A stretch of 64,000 nt of DNA from Caribbeanibacter sp964518305. GTDB taxonomy: Bacteria > Gemmatimonadota > Gemmatimonadetes > Palauibacterales > Palauibacteraceae. The stretch is taken from NCBI GenBank assembly GCA_964518305.1, contig CAZFDK010000005.1, positions 1 through 64,000 of the forward strand. The letters are read 5' to 3'. Under the pieces are notes generated by a model that was given only the letters and a program-made list of their open reading frames with translations, was not told the DNA's origin and ran no database searches. A program made the position numbers and the translations under genes. This document shows positions 26,935 through 38,766 of this stretch, in pieces; position 1 is the stretch's first letter; each line of letters opens with the position of its first letter.

Positions 26935-27492
26935 CTAACCCACGCCGTCGGAAGCTGGCTCGCCGCTCTTCTGCTGCTCGGGAAGCCGAACGTCCTCCAG
27001 GAAGAACGCCGCCAGCTCGGCGCGGCCCGAGAGGCCCGCCTTCCGGTACACGCTGGAGGCGTGCTGCCGGCAGGTGCGCTCGCTCCGGTCCGTGCGGCGG
27101 GCGATCTGCCGGTGGCTGTAGCCCTTGATCAGCAGCAGGGCCACCTCGCGCTCCGCCGGGGTCAGGTCCCAGGCGCGGAACTGCTCCTCCATGGCCTCGC
27201 CCAGCTCCCTCAACAGCCGGCCGGCCCGCTCCCGCCAGGCGTCACGCTCCTCCTCGCGCCGCTCCAGCTCCTCCCGGGTGCGGTCCAGGGTGCGGGAGGT
27301 GCGGCGCCACGCCCGCCACAGGTAGACGGCGAGCCCCAGGCTCAGGGCGATCAGGAAGACCTCGACCACCACGTGGGGGGTGAGCCAGGACGCCGGGGCA
27401 TCCAGGGCCAGGTCCACGACCCCGCCTACCACCACGGCCAGGAAGGCCAGGACCACCAGGGGCGTGACGCGGGAGACGTCCGGCTCCCTCAT
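26935..27492 (-). CDS. Membrane-anchored LuxR-type regulator
   Basis: The 185-residue protein has two N-terminal membrane helices (residues about 9-27, TPLVVLAFLAVVVGGVVDLA, and about 36-57), a coiled coil (RTREELERREEERDAWRERA) and a C-terminal LuxR/GerE helix-turn-helix (AWDLTPAEREVALLLIKGYS, then HRQIARRTDRSERTCRQHAS). There is no receiver domain, so signal input must come from the membrane or coiled-coil part. ATG at 27492 was chosen (GAGGAGCGG upstream); a longer start at 27549 adds Pro/Arg-rich residues. It is divergent from the following membrane protein gene, a possible target. Confidence 0.8.
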   Translation of the reverse strand: MREPDVSRVTPLVVLAFLAVVVGGVVDLALDAPASWLTPHVVVEVFLIALSLGLAVYLWRAWRRTSRTLDRTREELERREEERDAWRERAGRLLRELGEAMEEQFRAWDLTPAEREVALLLIKGYSHRQIARRTDRSERTCRQHASSVYRKAGLSGRAELAAFFLEDVRLPEQQKSGEPASDGVG

Positions 27493-27583
27493 CGGGGACC
27501 GCTCCTCCCACGTGCGTGGGGGTGACCTCTCAGGATGCCGTCCCCACACGGGTTATCCGGGCCCGTACGGATGTCGGATGGCG

Positions 27584-27604
27584 CCGGGATCCATCCCGGG
27601 TTTT
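27584..27604. terminator. Hairpin followed by TTTT in a leader
   Basis: CCGGGAT and ATCCCGG flank a CC and are followed by G and TTTT. It is positioned 74 nt before the start of the next plus-strand gene, so it could act as an attenuator or leader hairpin, or be accidental. Confidence 0.3.
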
Positions 27605-27677
27605 CGTGGTCGACGCGGGGACGGGATGTCGCCGCGGAGACGATGAGCAACGTGAAACCCACAGAGGGAGGTCGGCG

Positions 27678-28235
27678 ATGGACGCGGCACACATTCACTT
27701 GATGCTGAACCACGTTCCCGTGCTGGGGGCCGTCTTCGGCGCCGTGCTGCTCGGCGTGGGCCTGCTCCGGAGCGACGAGACGTGGCAGCGGATCGCGCTC
27801 TGGATGCTGCTGGTCACGGGCGTGGCCAGCGTGGTGGTCTACCTCACCGGCGAGCCGGCCGAGGAGCTGGTGGAGGGAGCGGCGGGCTTCTCGCACGACG
27901 CCGTGGAGCGGCACGAGGAGATCGCGGAGTGGTCCATGTACACGGGCGGCGCCGTGGGCGCGGCGGCCCTCGGTGCCATCGGCTGGTCCCGGTCCCGCCC
28001 GCTCCCGCGAGGGCTGATGACGGGCCTCTTCGTCCTGAACCTGGCCCTGGTGGGCGTCGTGGCGTGGACGGCCAACTCCGGCGGCAAGGTCAGCCACCCC
28101 GAGCTCCGGGGCGAGACGGCCGCCGTCCGGGGCGGCGACGAGGACGGGAGCGGCGCTCCGGCGGCCGGAGACGGAGAGGAGCACCGGGGGGACGAGGGCG
28201 GAGAGGCGGAGGAGCACGGGGCCGGGAGCGGCTGA
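27678..28235 (+). CDS. Membrane protein with acidic tail, function unknown
   Basis: The 185-residue protein starts with HIHLMLNHVPVLGAVFGAVL and has four membrane helices up to about residue 140, holding conserved-looking His residues (H5, H7, H12 in the first helix and HDAVERHEE between helices). The last 40 residues are Gly/Glu-rich and presumably disordered. Similar proteins occur next to cytochromes and may bind heme or metal, but I cannot prove it. GAGGGAGG stands before the ATG. It faces the LuxR gene across 185 nt. Confidence 0.7.
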   Translation: MDAAHIHLMLNHVPVLGAVFGAVLLGVGLLRSDETWQRIALWMLLVTGVASVVVYLTGEPAEELVEGAAGFSHDAVERHEEIAEWSMYTGGAVGAAALGAIGWSRSRPLPRGLMTGLFVLNLALVGVVAWTANSGGKVSHPELRGETAAVRGGDEDGSGAPAAGDGEEHRGDEGGEAEEHGAGSG

Positions 28236-28255
28236 GCCGACCCACCGGGCCGTCC

Positions 28256-29263
28256 TCACCGGCCGCCTCCCGGCTCCCCGGTCCGGCCCGTCCCGTCCTC
28301 CATGGGCACGGTCATCCGCATCTTTCGGCGGAGCAGCTCGGCGGGCACGGCCTCCCCCGCGCCCTCGAGGGCGGCGTCCTCCCAGGACCCGTAGACCGGA
28401 TTCGGGACCACGATCCATCGCCGGCCCCACCACCGTTCTCCGACCCGCGGCTCTCGCGCGGGCCGGCCGCCCGGGCGAGCCACGGCCTCGCCCCGGACCC
28501 AGCGGCCGGGCTGGGGCTCGTCGGTGAAGTCGCCCAGGTTGTCTCCCATCAGCAGCAGGATCCGGTGTCCCTCGGCAACGTGCTCTCGGCGGGCCACCTT
28601 GGTGCCGTCCCAGCCGGGGCGCTCTCCCTCGGTGAGCAGCACGTCCAGGGTGTCGGCCAGGGGGAAGCCGAGCCGTTCGAGGTTCCGGCGCGTCGCTGGC
28701 TCCAGGTCGGCATCGCGATTCGTGACGTAGAAGACACGCACGCCCCGCTCGCGGGCGAAGCGGGTGAAGGCGAGCGCCCCGGGGACCGCGGGAGCCCGGG
28801 CCTCGCGTACCCAGGGATCCCAGGTGTCGGGGCCGTAGGTGCCCCCGAGACGGATGAGGCGCGCCTGGTACGGCGAGTTGTCGAGCACCGTCTCGTCCAC
28901 GTCCAGGATCACGGCCGGCGGCTTGGTCCGGTACGGCTCCTCCTGCTCCCGTGCCGCCGTCCAGGAGGAGTCACCGAGCGCCTCCTCCAGCCGAAGCCGG
29001 GCGAGCCGGTAGGCCTGGAGCGAGGCCCCGCGGAACTCGGCCGAGACCTGCGTCCACAGGGTGGCGTCCACGTCCCCGAGGGCCGGGTTCACCGCCGCCG
29101 TCGCGCCTCCGGCCACCGGCAGCGAGTCCCGCCGGGCGGTGGGGCCGGCCTCGGGGGCGGATCCGGCGGAGGTGGCGGCGCAGCCGGCGGCGCCGGCGGC
29201 CAGCGCGAGGGCCAGCGCCGCGGCGAGCAGCGGGCGCGGAAGGGAGGCGTGGGGACGGCTCAT
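28256..29263 (-). CDS. HAD-superfamily acid phosphatase / 5'-nucleotidase lipoprotein (e(P4)-like)
   Basis: The 335-residue lipoprotein (lipobox AAGC near residue 28) carries the class C acid phosphatase catalytic motif VILDVDETVLDNSPYQ near residue 138, the second motif FYVTNRD near 188 and the acidic third motif MGDNLGDFTDE near 250. Such enzymes remove phosphate from 5'-nucleotides or NMN outside the inner membrane, aiding nutrient uptake. The C-terminal 70 residues are Gly/Arg-rich and poorly conserved. It is downstream of the aconitase gene (142 nt) and convergent with the membrane protein gene. Confidence 0.88.
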   Translation of the reverse strand: MSRPHASLPRPLLAAALALALAAGAAGCAATSAGSAPEAGPTARRDSLPVAGGATAAVNPALGDVDATLWTQVSAEFRGASLQAYRLARLRLEEALGDSSWTAAREQEEPYRTKPPAVILDVDETVLDNSPYQARLIRLGGTYGPDTWDPWVREARAPAVPGALAFTRFARERGVRVFYVTNRDADLEPATRRNLERLGFPLADTLDVLLTEGERPGWDGTKVARREHVAEGHRILLLMGDNLGDFTDEPQPGRWVRGEAVARPGGRPAREPRVGERWWGRRWIVVPNPVYGSWEDAALEGAGEAVPAELLRRKMRMTVPMEDGTGRTGEPGGGR

Positions 29264-29405
29264 GGCTTTTCGCTGCGTGGGAGGACGGTGAGGGCGCGCA
29301 CGGACCCGAGGGTAGATGCAGCTCGGAGTCGCGGGAAGGGGGGAGCGGACCGACGGGGACCGCCGCCCGCCGGGCGGGGCGCTCCCCCTCGACCCCGGAG
29401 TCGGA

Positions 29406-32204
<2,799 letters not shown>

Positions 32205-32367
32205 GGGCCGATCTCTCCTGTGGTCGGGCTGCACGCTCGTGCTGCGGGCCGCCGGCCGGTCGGCCGGCGCTCGTGTCGAATCGATCCTAGGATTCAAAAG
32301 CTGACGCCGGGGACGCGGGGCGTCAGTCGGGAACGATCTGACGGGGGGGGTCGGGTATATCCCGGCT

Positions 32368-32394
32368 GGCTCGTGGGGGATCTCCCCACGAGCC
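32368..32394. promoter_or_regulatory. 11-bp inverted repeat before acnA
   Basis: GGCTCGTGGGG and CCCCACGAGCC flank GATCT without mismatch. The core GTGGGGGATCTCCCCAC (32373-32389) fits the 17-nt recurring motif. It is 22 nt after the methyltransferase stop, so a terminator hairpin is also possible, though no T-run follows on either strand. Confidence 0.5.
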
Positions 32395-32415
32395 GGACTC
32401 CGGCGGGGGCTCCGT

Positions 32416-33099
32416 TCAGGAGTGGTCGGGCCGCTTACGGTAGAGAGCGTTCACGGTGACCCGCGTCCCCCCTTCGTGCTCGGCCTCCACGGTCTCGGTG
32501 GGCCGGTCCGGCACCAGGCCGTGGCGCGCCGCCTCGCGGTCCAGCCGGTCCGCCTCCAGGAGGAGGAGCGGGCCCGACGAGAAGCCGCGCCACAGGTGGT
32601 CGTGACCCTCGACCGGCCGGAGCCCCTCCTCGCCGGGAGACGACCCGGGGCCGAAGGTGGCGGACAGGAGCAGCCCTCCGGCCTTGAGGACCCGGGCGGA
32701 CTCGCCCAGCGCATCACGGAGGTCCTCCAGATCGCGGGCGTGGTGATAGACACCCAGGGCGACGACCAGGGCGAACGAGGCATCGTCGAAGCGGCCGAGG
32801 TCCTGCATCCGGCCCCGCCGCACCCGGCGGCGCGCCTCCTCCGCCCCGATCACGTCCGAGATCCGGCGCCGTGTCTCTTCCACCATCGCCGGGGAGGTGT
32901 CGAGGGCGTGGACGTCGAACCCCCGTCGGGCCAGGAAGACGGCGTTCCGGCCCCCGGCGCACCCCACGTCGAGGACGCGGTCCGGGGAGTCCGCGTCCAC
33001 GACTCCGCGGTCGACGAGCCGTCTGAGCCTGTGGTCGGGGTCGCGCCCGGCGAACCGTTCGACCTGCTCCGGCTGGTTCCAGAAGTCCTCCGTGCTCAC
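32416..33099 (-). CDS. SAM-dependent methyltransferase
   Basis: The 227-residue class I methyltransferase has motif I DVGCAGGRNAVFLARRGFDV (residues about 43-62) binding S-adenosylmethionine, followed by LDTSPAMVEE and the later motif YHHARDLEDLRDAL. The substrate is not known. The GTG start lies 22 nt after the end of the upstream lipoprotein gene, so it is probably the third gene of the BlaI-led operon. Confidence 0.8.
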   Translation of the reverse strand: MSTEDFWNQPEQVERFAGRDPDHRLRRLVDRGVVDADSPDRVLDVGCAGGRNAVFLARRGFDVHALDTSPAMVEETRRRISDVIGAEEARRRVRRGRMQDLGRFDDASFALVVALGVYHHARDLEDLRDALGESARVLKAGGLLLSATFGPGSSPGEEGLRPVEGHDHLWRGFSSGPLLLLEADRLDREAARHGLVPDRPTETVEAEHEGGTRVTVNALYRKRPDHS

Positions 33100-33121
33100 C
33101 CGGAACGCCGGGGCCCGCTCG

Positions 33122-35020
33122 TCACTGGATACGGAGGACGAGGAGTCGACTCGTGGACGACGAGCCGAGGAGGGTGTTCCCGGGACCCGTCAGGCGCACC
33201 GTCAGGTCGTTGCCCGGCGGTGCCGAGACGCGGAAGTACCGTGCCGCCGAGCTCCGCACGTCCATGCTGACCGTCGTCCGCTGCGGGGACCCCAGGTCGG
33301 TCACCTCCAGCGGATAGACCTCGGGGAAGGCGGAGCCGGCACCCTCGTTCTCGTGGAGTTGCCGGAAGACCAGCGGCAAGTTCCAGGTCCGAAGCTGCAA
33401 CCGGTCCGAGGTGTTCGGGACGGTATCGTCGGCCGCCGGCACGGCGGCGAATTCGCGAATGAGGTCGTCCCACGACACGGTGCTGCCGGCGACCTGCTGC
33501 ACCGCCGCCTCGACGTTGGTGATGCCGGTGGCCAGGTCCCCGCCCCCCCGGGCAAGCGCATGGAAGAGCTGCTGCTCGTTGCTGCCGGCCACCGCACCGC
33601 TCCCCGACGGACCGTAGTGGTCGCCGAGCCACCGCAGAAAGAGATAGGAGAATCCGCGCATCTCCAGCGATTCCGTCCCCCGGGGGTCCTCGACGGCCAG
33701 GGCTCTCGTGCTGTCCGGGTTGATCAGGAAGCGCCGGAGCCGCAGGAAGTTCTGGAGGTGGAAGTTGTTGAATTCATCGACCTTCGGGGAGTCCGCTGCC
33801 GCCTCGCTCAGGTCGAGGTTGGCCCGCACCGGCAGGCCGGCGCGCTTCAGTCCCACGACCTCCTCGGCGATGTGGGACAGGCCCTCGTCCAGCCAGGTGT
33901 CCTCGAGCTGGTTGAATCCCCCGCCCTGCTTGATGACACGGTTGCCGGTGTTGATCAGGTGCTCGAACTCGCCCGGGCTGGCGCCGATCCCGGACCGAAG
34001 CGCCGTTTCCACGGAGACGCTGTCGCTGAACTGGCCCGTGGGATCGGGGGCCAGGAGATAGACGATCTCGGCCTCGTTAGCCCCCGGGCAGGTGCCGTCC
34101 GTGTCGCTGCCGTTCTTGCTCGTGTCGCCCGAGTCTGCCAGGTCAGCAGGGACGAAGAAGCCGCCGATGCGGACGTCCGAGCCCCGCTCGGTGAGCCTGT
34201 TCACCTCGGGGGTGAACATCACGAGGACATGGCCGTTCCCGTCGATGTCGGTGGCCTGGCCGAAATACGCCTCCGGCACGCCGAGCACCGACCGGTCGTA
34301 CTCGTCGGCCAACCCGGTCCAGTCGACCTGTGAGACGGCGTCGTCGGCGATGGCCGTGTCGGCGAGGATGGCCACCTCCTGGCCGACCGACTCGACCTCG
34401 GCCGTGACCGTGTCCGCATCCGCCGTGTCGCAGCTGACGGAGAGATCGGATTGCACGGTGAGCCGTACCTGCAGCGTGTCCCCCTCGTCGGGCGGAGTGC
34501 CGCTGGGGAGGAGGGACTCGCGGCTGACCCCGCTGCGTGTGGAGTAGGAGGACCGGGACGCGGGGCGCGCGTTGCGGCGGTCCAGCTCCCGGAGGGCGTT
34601 CTGCCGGATCCGGCGCGTCAGCTCGCCTCCTCGCATCCGGCTCCGAGCCGAGGCCGGGGCCCCCCTCACCGAGAGCTGCGGAGGGGCGACGGGCGCCAGG
34701 GACCCGGAGGCACCGGAGCCGCCCTCGACCCGGAGTGCGAGCGACGTGAAGCCCGGGCTCCGGCTGGGCTCCTGGGACATGACCACGTACTCGGCGGGCC
34801 CATCCTCACCGGCGAGCCGGAAGGACAGGCAGCCGTCGCTGTCGGGGCTTTCCGAGCGGAGCTCTCCCACGGAGAGCTGAAGGAGTTCACCGGGCTCGCA
34901 GTCGGACGGGCTGGTGATATCTCCTCCTCCGCACCCGGCGAGGAGAACCGCCGCCAGAACGAGGGCCGAAGCGGTGTCCTGCCGCGAGGGCACCGGTCCC
35001 CCGGGAGCGGCCGGGGTCAA
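33122..35020 (-). CDS. M30-like lipoprotein with broken HExxH motif
   Basis: The 632-residue lipoprotein (lipobox LLAGC near residue 30) has a long linker, then a region resembling M30-type zinc peptidases: GASPGEFEHLINTGNRVIKQ near residue 355 and WLDEGLSHIAEEVVG near 380. The usual HExxH is GExxH, so the first zinc ligand is absent and peptidase activity is doubtful. The C-terminal 90 residues look like a beta-sandwich (RYFRVSAPPGNDLTVRLTG). TTG at 35020 overlaps the BlaI-type stop by 4 nt (TTGA), so translation is coupled to the repressor gene. It may be a binder or sensor of peptide or cell wall material. Confidence 0.65.
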   Translation of the reverse strand: MTPAAPGGPVPSRQDTASALVLAAVLLAGCGGGDITSPSDCEPGELLQLSVGELRSESPDSDGCLSFRLAGEDGPAEYVVMSQEPSRSPGFTSLALRVEGGSGASGSLAPVAPPQLSVRGAPASARSRMRGGELTRRIRQNALRELDRRNARPASRSSYSTRSGVSRESLLPSGTPPDEGDTLQVRLTVQSDLSVSCDTADADTVTAEVESVGQEVAILADTAIADDAVSQVDWTGLADEYDRSVLGVPEAYFGQATDIDGNGHVLVMFTPEVNRLTERGSDVRIGGFFVPADLADSGDTSKNGSDTDGTCPGANEAEIVYLLAPDPTGQFSDSVSVETALRSGIGASPGEFEHLINTGNRVIKQGGGFNQLEDTWLDEGLSHIAEEVVGLKRAGLPVRANLDLSEAAADSPKVDEFNNFHLQNFLRLRRFLINPDSTRALAVEDPRGTESLEMRGFSYLFLRWLGDHYGPSGSGAVAGSNEQQLFHALARGGGDLATGITNVEAAVQQVAGSTVSWDDLIREFAAVPAADDTVPNTSDRLQLRTWNLPLVFRQLHENEGAGSAFPEVYPLEVTDLGSPQRTTVSMDVRSSAARYFRVSAPPGNDLTVRLTGPGNTLLGSSSTSRLLVLRIQ

Positions 35021-35397
35021 CTCACCGCTTTCTCGGTGCTCCGCTCCCCCTCGAGAAGCGCGCTGAGCTCGCGGGCCTCCTCCTCCGAGATCTCCTTCTG
35101 CTCGACCAGGGAGCTGAGGAGTGCCGTGGGGGAGTTTCGGAAGATCCGATCCAGGATGTATCCCACGGCGCTCCTGCCCGCCTCTTCACGGGCCACCGTG
35201 GGATAGTAGCGGTACGCCTTCCCCTCGCGCTCGTGGCGGACGTGCCCCTTCTCCTCCAGCGTCTGGAAGACCGTCAGGACGCTCGTGTAGGCGAGATCCT
35301 CCTCGATCTCCTCTTTCGCCTCCCGGACCGTGGAGGAGCCCCGATCCCAGAGAATGTTCATGATGTCCAGCTGCCGGTCGGTGAACTGAATGTCCAA
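35017..35397 (-). CDS. BlaI/MecI-family repressor
   Basis: The 126-residue protein begins LDIQFTDRQLDIMNILWDRG and has the winged helix of BlaI/MecI/CopY (YTSVLTVFQTLEEKGHVRHE) and the C-terminal dimerisation helices. TTG at 35397 is chosen because AGGAGG is 6 nt upstream. Partners of BlaI are normally BlaR1 membrane metallopeptidases of family M56; none is found here, and the gene directly downstream encodes the M30-like lipoprotein. The repressor likely controls this operon and perhaps others. TTTTACGTACGGACA at about 35467 is a possible operator. Confidence 0.85.
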   Translation of the reverse strand: MDIQFTDRQLDIMNILWDRGSSTVREAKEEIEEDLAYTSVLTVFQTLEEKGHVRHEREGKAYRYYPTVAREEAGRSAVGYILDRIFRNSPTALLSSLVEQKEISEEEARELSALLEGERSTEKAVS

Positions 35398-35522
35398 CAG
35401 AATCCTCCTGGCGTGTCGCCTGTCGAGGTCTGGGTTCTCGTTGCCCGTGTGCGCCGCAAGAGGGGGTTTTACGTACGGACATGCGGAAAGGTCCCCCCGG
35501 CAGGTGTCAGGACCGGAGCGAG

Positions 35523-35756
35523 TCACTCGGCGTCTATCTGCCGCTCCAGCTCTTTTCTCAGGACCCGTAAGTTCGTTCTTGCCTTGACGAAGCGGTCCCG
35601 GTCGCCGGCCTCGACGGTCTCCCCGTCGGCCACCAGACGACAGGCCTCCAGTCCAGCGGCCAATGCCTCCAGCGTGTCGGGATAGACCGTGGCCCGGGCT
35701 TCCCGCCCGTCGCGTCCACTCTCCGGCTCCCCGTCGTCGTGGTCCAGCGTCCTCAC
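35523..35756 (-). CDS. Small helical protein of unknown function
   Basis: A 77-residue acidic protein: disordered start (DHDDGEPESGRDGREA) followed by helices ATVYPDTLEALAAGLEACRL and DRFVKARTNLRVLRKELERQ. I chose GTG at 35756 because AGGAAG lies 6 nt upstream; a TTG at 35852 would add 32 residues. No family is recognised. It lies 126 nt upstream of the BlaI-type gene in the same direction. Confidence 0.45.
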   Translation of the reverse strand: MRTLDHDDGEPESGRDGREARATVYPDTLEALAAGLEACRLVADGETVEAGDRDRFVKARTNLRVLRKELERQIDAE

Positions 35757-36000
35757 CTCCCGCTTCCTGGCTCCCGTTCCGCCGCTCCGGCCGTCGATGC
35801 ACGCCTCCGGGCCCGGAGGACCCGTGGACTGATAACTCAACCGGGTCCGCAATGGTCCGTGTTCCCGGCCACCCGGGTGCTGCAGCTACGCTGTTCGCCC
35901 GGCGGTGCGCCGCACCCACACCTTCCCATACCCTGTCGGCGGTCGCCGGTGCTACGTCGGTGATGGTGTACGTTGCGGCGGGAGAGGATGTAGAGCGCTC

Positions 36001-36420
36001 ATGGGCGTCGACTTCACAGCCGGGATGGTGGTCGTCTTCGCCCTCACGGCGGCGGCCGCGGTGAGCTTCGCCATCGGCTGGCTCCCGGCGGAGATCACGG
36101 CCCTCGCGGTGGCGGTGCTCCTGGCCGTCCTGTCGCCGTGGACGGCCGTGGCCCCCGCCGACGCCATCGCCGGGTTCTCGAGCGCGGCCACGGTCACCGT
36201 TCTGGCCATGTTCATCCTGAGCGAAGGCGTGCGGCGGACGGGTATCGTCCACCGGCTCGGCGACCGTCTCCTTCCCCTCCGAGCGCGCGAGCGAGCGATG
36301 ACGGCTGGCGGCCACCATCGGCCTCGGGGGATCGGCCGCGGGGCTCGTCAACAACACGCCGCTGGTGGCGGTGCTGATCCCCATGGACGTGCGGCTGGCC
36401 AGGCGCACGCGAAGCTCGCC
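36001..36420 (+). pseudogene. SLC13-type carrier, truncated and frameshifted
   Basis: From ATG 36001 (GGGAGAGG upstream) the reading gives the first helices of an SLC13 carrier (EITALAVAVLLAVLSPWTAV, then TVTVLAMFILSEGVRRTGIV) to about base 36303. After that the family sequence continues in another frame (LAATIGLGGSAAGLVNNTPL, VAVLIPMDVRLARR) until about 36410, where similarity stops. So one frameshift and a large 3' deletion have disabled it. It is a paralogue of the intact gene at 9454-11229. Confidence 0.75.
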
Positions 36421-36485
36421 GCCGTGGCCCTCCTCTGGACGGTGTGAGGACGGGGTGGCGGCAGACGGGCTCTCGGGGGTCGGCC

Positions 36486-38624
36486 TCAGTTGTCGGCATC
36501 CTCCAGCGTCTGCCGGAAGAAGTCCGCCGTCCGACGGTACGCCTCGACCCAATGTCGGTGCATCAGGAAGTCGTGCACGTCGCCGGGAATCACGAACTCC
36601 TCGAAGGGGACGTCCCGGGCGCGGAGTCGCTCTGCCAGGCGGACGGATTCCCGGAATGGAACTGTCCGATCATCGTCGCCGTGGACGAAGAGTACCGGTG
36701 AGCTCCAGCTGTCGGTCCACGCCATGGGCGACGAGCGCCAGGCCAGCTGCTGAACGGTCTCCAGCGAGTCCACCTGGTAGGGCAGGTCCACTCCGTCGAA
36801 CTCGAACTCGATGTTCCAGTCGTGGACGCCGTGGAAGTCGGCCCCGGCGGCGAAGAGATCGGACGCGCGTGCCAGCCCCAGCGCCGTCAGATATCCGCCG
36901 TAAGAGCCGCCGTAGAGGCCGATCCGGTCGCCGTCCACCTCGGGCCGACTCCGAAGCCAGAGTCCGGCGCCGAGGACGTCCAGGAACTCGCTGGCGCCGC
37001 GGGCGCCCCACCGGCGGGCCTCCCGGAACTCGAGGCCGTAGCCGATGCCGCTCCGGTAATTGAGCGACAGCACGACGTAGCCCTGGCTCGCCAGATGCTG
37101 GTTCATGGCGTACGAGTTGTGGTAATAGCGCATGTAGTGCCAGCCCAGGAGCATCTGTCGCCGGGAGCCGCCGTGGAGAAAGAGCACGGCCGGGCGCCCG
37201 TCACCGGTCTCCGCTCCCGGCGGCATGAAGAGCTGTCCGCGGACGCGCTTGCCGTCGGCCCCGGAGAGGGTGACCGGCTCGGGCTCCACCAGCCGCTTCC
37301 CGGGGAACTCCTCGGGCAGGTTCTGAGGCGCCAGTGCCCGGTCCTCGCCGTCCTCCGAGGCGATGCGGGCGTGTCCTGGCCGGCGCGCTCCCGAGGCCAG
37401 GTAGGCCACCGCGTCGCCCCCGGAGGCGACGACCGGGGACCACTGGATGCCGTCGTCCGACGTCAGCCGCCGCGCCTCACCCCGGCCGTCGGTCGGGACG
37501 CGCCACACGTGACGGCGGTCGAGGTCCCCGATGTTCGAAGTGTACAGCACGGCCTCCCGGTCCGGTGTCATCGCGGCGCTCTCGACGATCCCGTCGCCCG
37601 GGGTCAGCTTCACGGGCTCGCCTCCCCCCACCGGCAGGGCGTAGAGGTGGCGCCAACCGTCCCGCTCCCACGGAAAAACCAGGCGATCATCGCTGCTCCA
37701 GAGCAGCTGCCGCTCGCCGGCCAGGGGATAGAAGGCGCTGCCCCTGCCCTCCGGCGCTTTCCAGACCACGCGGCCCTCGCCGGAATCCGCGTCCGCCACC
37801 CGGAGCTCCCAGCCCGGTCCGGTGCGGTCGGTGGCGTAGGGCGGATCGGAGGCGGTGTGGACGCGGATGAACGCCACCTGGCTCCCGTCCGGCGACCACG
37901 CCGGGCTACGGTCCTCCGACAGGCCAGGGTCGAGGTACGTGAGGTCGTCGGAGCCGGGATCGTAGATCGCCACGAAGGCGTGCTCCCCGCGGTCGGTGAC
38001 GAAGGCGATGCGGTCGCCCGACGGGGACCACCTGATCTCCTCCACGCTCCCCTTCTCGCGCACCGCGCGTCGGGCTTCGCCGTCCCCGGCCGCCGGCACC
38101 AGCCACAGGTCGCCGTCCCGGACGAGAGCCACCCGGCGTCCGTCGGGTGAGGGGGCGGGGCTGTGTCCCTCGGCCAGCCTCGTCGGATCGCCGTCTCCCG
38201 AGACGGGGACGCTCCAGATGGCCCGCTCCCGGCCGCCCGGGGCGTGCGACGGGTTGGGGCTGAGGCCGGCGTCGTTCGGCGCCCCGCCCCGCACGTAGAC
38301 CACGCGCCGGCCGGTGCCCGTGAAGGACACGTCACCGATGGCCTGGCCGTCGTCGCGGGCGTAGGGCGTGACGCGCCGACCCCGGTAGTCCGGCGGGGCG
38401 GCCACGTAGACGTTCCGGACGCCCTCCTCGTACAGCGCCCACGCCAGTCGTCCGCCCTCCGGCGCCGCCGTGAGCTCCGAGGGGAAGGGGGCGCTCATGA
38501 CTTCGGCCACGGTGAGGCCCTCCCGGGCGTCCTGCGCACCCGCCCGTTCCGGGAGGGCCAGCAGGGCGCCGGCGGCGAGGGTCAGCGCGAGGACGGCGAC
38601 GCGGGAGCCTGCGGCGAAGCGCAT
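36486..38624 (-). CDS. S9-family oligopeptidase (prolyl oligopeptidase/acylaminoacyl peptidase type), exported
   Basis: The 712-residue protein has a signal peptide (VAVLALTLAAGALLALPERA), a seven-bladed TolB/WD-like propeller with repeats such as SPDGRRVALVRDGDLW, RWSPSGDRIAFVTDRGEHAF and PAWSPDGSQVAFIRV, and a C-terminal alpha/beta hydrolase. The catalytic triad is visible: Ser574 in GGSYGGY, Asp652 in HGDDDRTVP and His684 in GDVHDFLM. It cleaves short peptides in the periplasm, after Pro or acylated residues in related enzymes. It is monocistronic and antiparallel to a pseudogene at its 3' end. Confidence 0.92.
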   Translation of the reverse strand: MRFAAGSRVAVLALTLAAGALLALPERAGAQDAREGLTVAEVMSAPFPSELTAAPEGGRLAWALYEEGVRNVYVAAPPDYRGRRVTPYARDDGQAIGDVSFTGTGRRVVYVRGGAPNDAGLSPNPSHAPGGRERAIWSVPVSGDGDPTRLAEGHSPAPSPDGRRVALVRDGDLWLVPAAGDGEARRAVREKGSVEEIRWSPSGDRIAFVTDRGEHAFVAIYDPGSDDLTYLDPGLSEDRSPAWSPDGSQVAFIRVHTASDPPYATDRTGPGWELRVADADSGEGRVVWKAPEGRGSAFYPLAGERQLLWSSDDRLVFPWERDGWRHLYALPVGGGEPVKLTPGDGIVESAAMTPDREAVLYTSNIGDLDRRHVWRVPTDGRGEARRLTSDDGIQWSPVVASGGDAVAYLASGARRPGHARIASEDGEDRALAPQNLPEEFPGKRLVEPEPVTLSGADGKRVRGQLFMPPGAETGDGRPAVLFLHGGSRRQMLLGWHYMRYYHNSYAMNQHLASQGYVVLSLNYRSGIGYGLEFREARRWGARGASEFLDVLGAGLWLRSRPEVDGDRIGLYGGSYGGYLTALGLARASDLFAAGADFHGVHDWNIEFEFDGVDLPYQVDSLETVQQLAWRSSPMAWTDSWSSPVLFVHGDDDRTVPFRESVRLAERLRARDVPFEEFVIPGDVHDFLMHRHWVEAYRRTADFFRQTLEDADN

Positions 38625-38766
38625 GGGAACCTCCGGTGGCGGAGCGTGGCGGGTGCGACGAGGAAGCGTTCGGCCGGCGGGCCCGGAGCCCGCCCGGGGC
38701 GAATATCACGGTCACGCAGGGCGGGAGAAAGCGCTTCGATGGCGGTGGGCGATCGGCCATCTTGTA

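Noticed and set aside
32368..32394. Inverted repeat as a simple terminator of the methyltransferase gene
   Set aside because: No T-run follows, and its core fits the motif found before other genes; kept as a regulatory candidate with this alternative noted.
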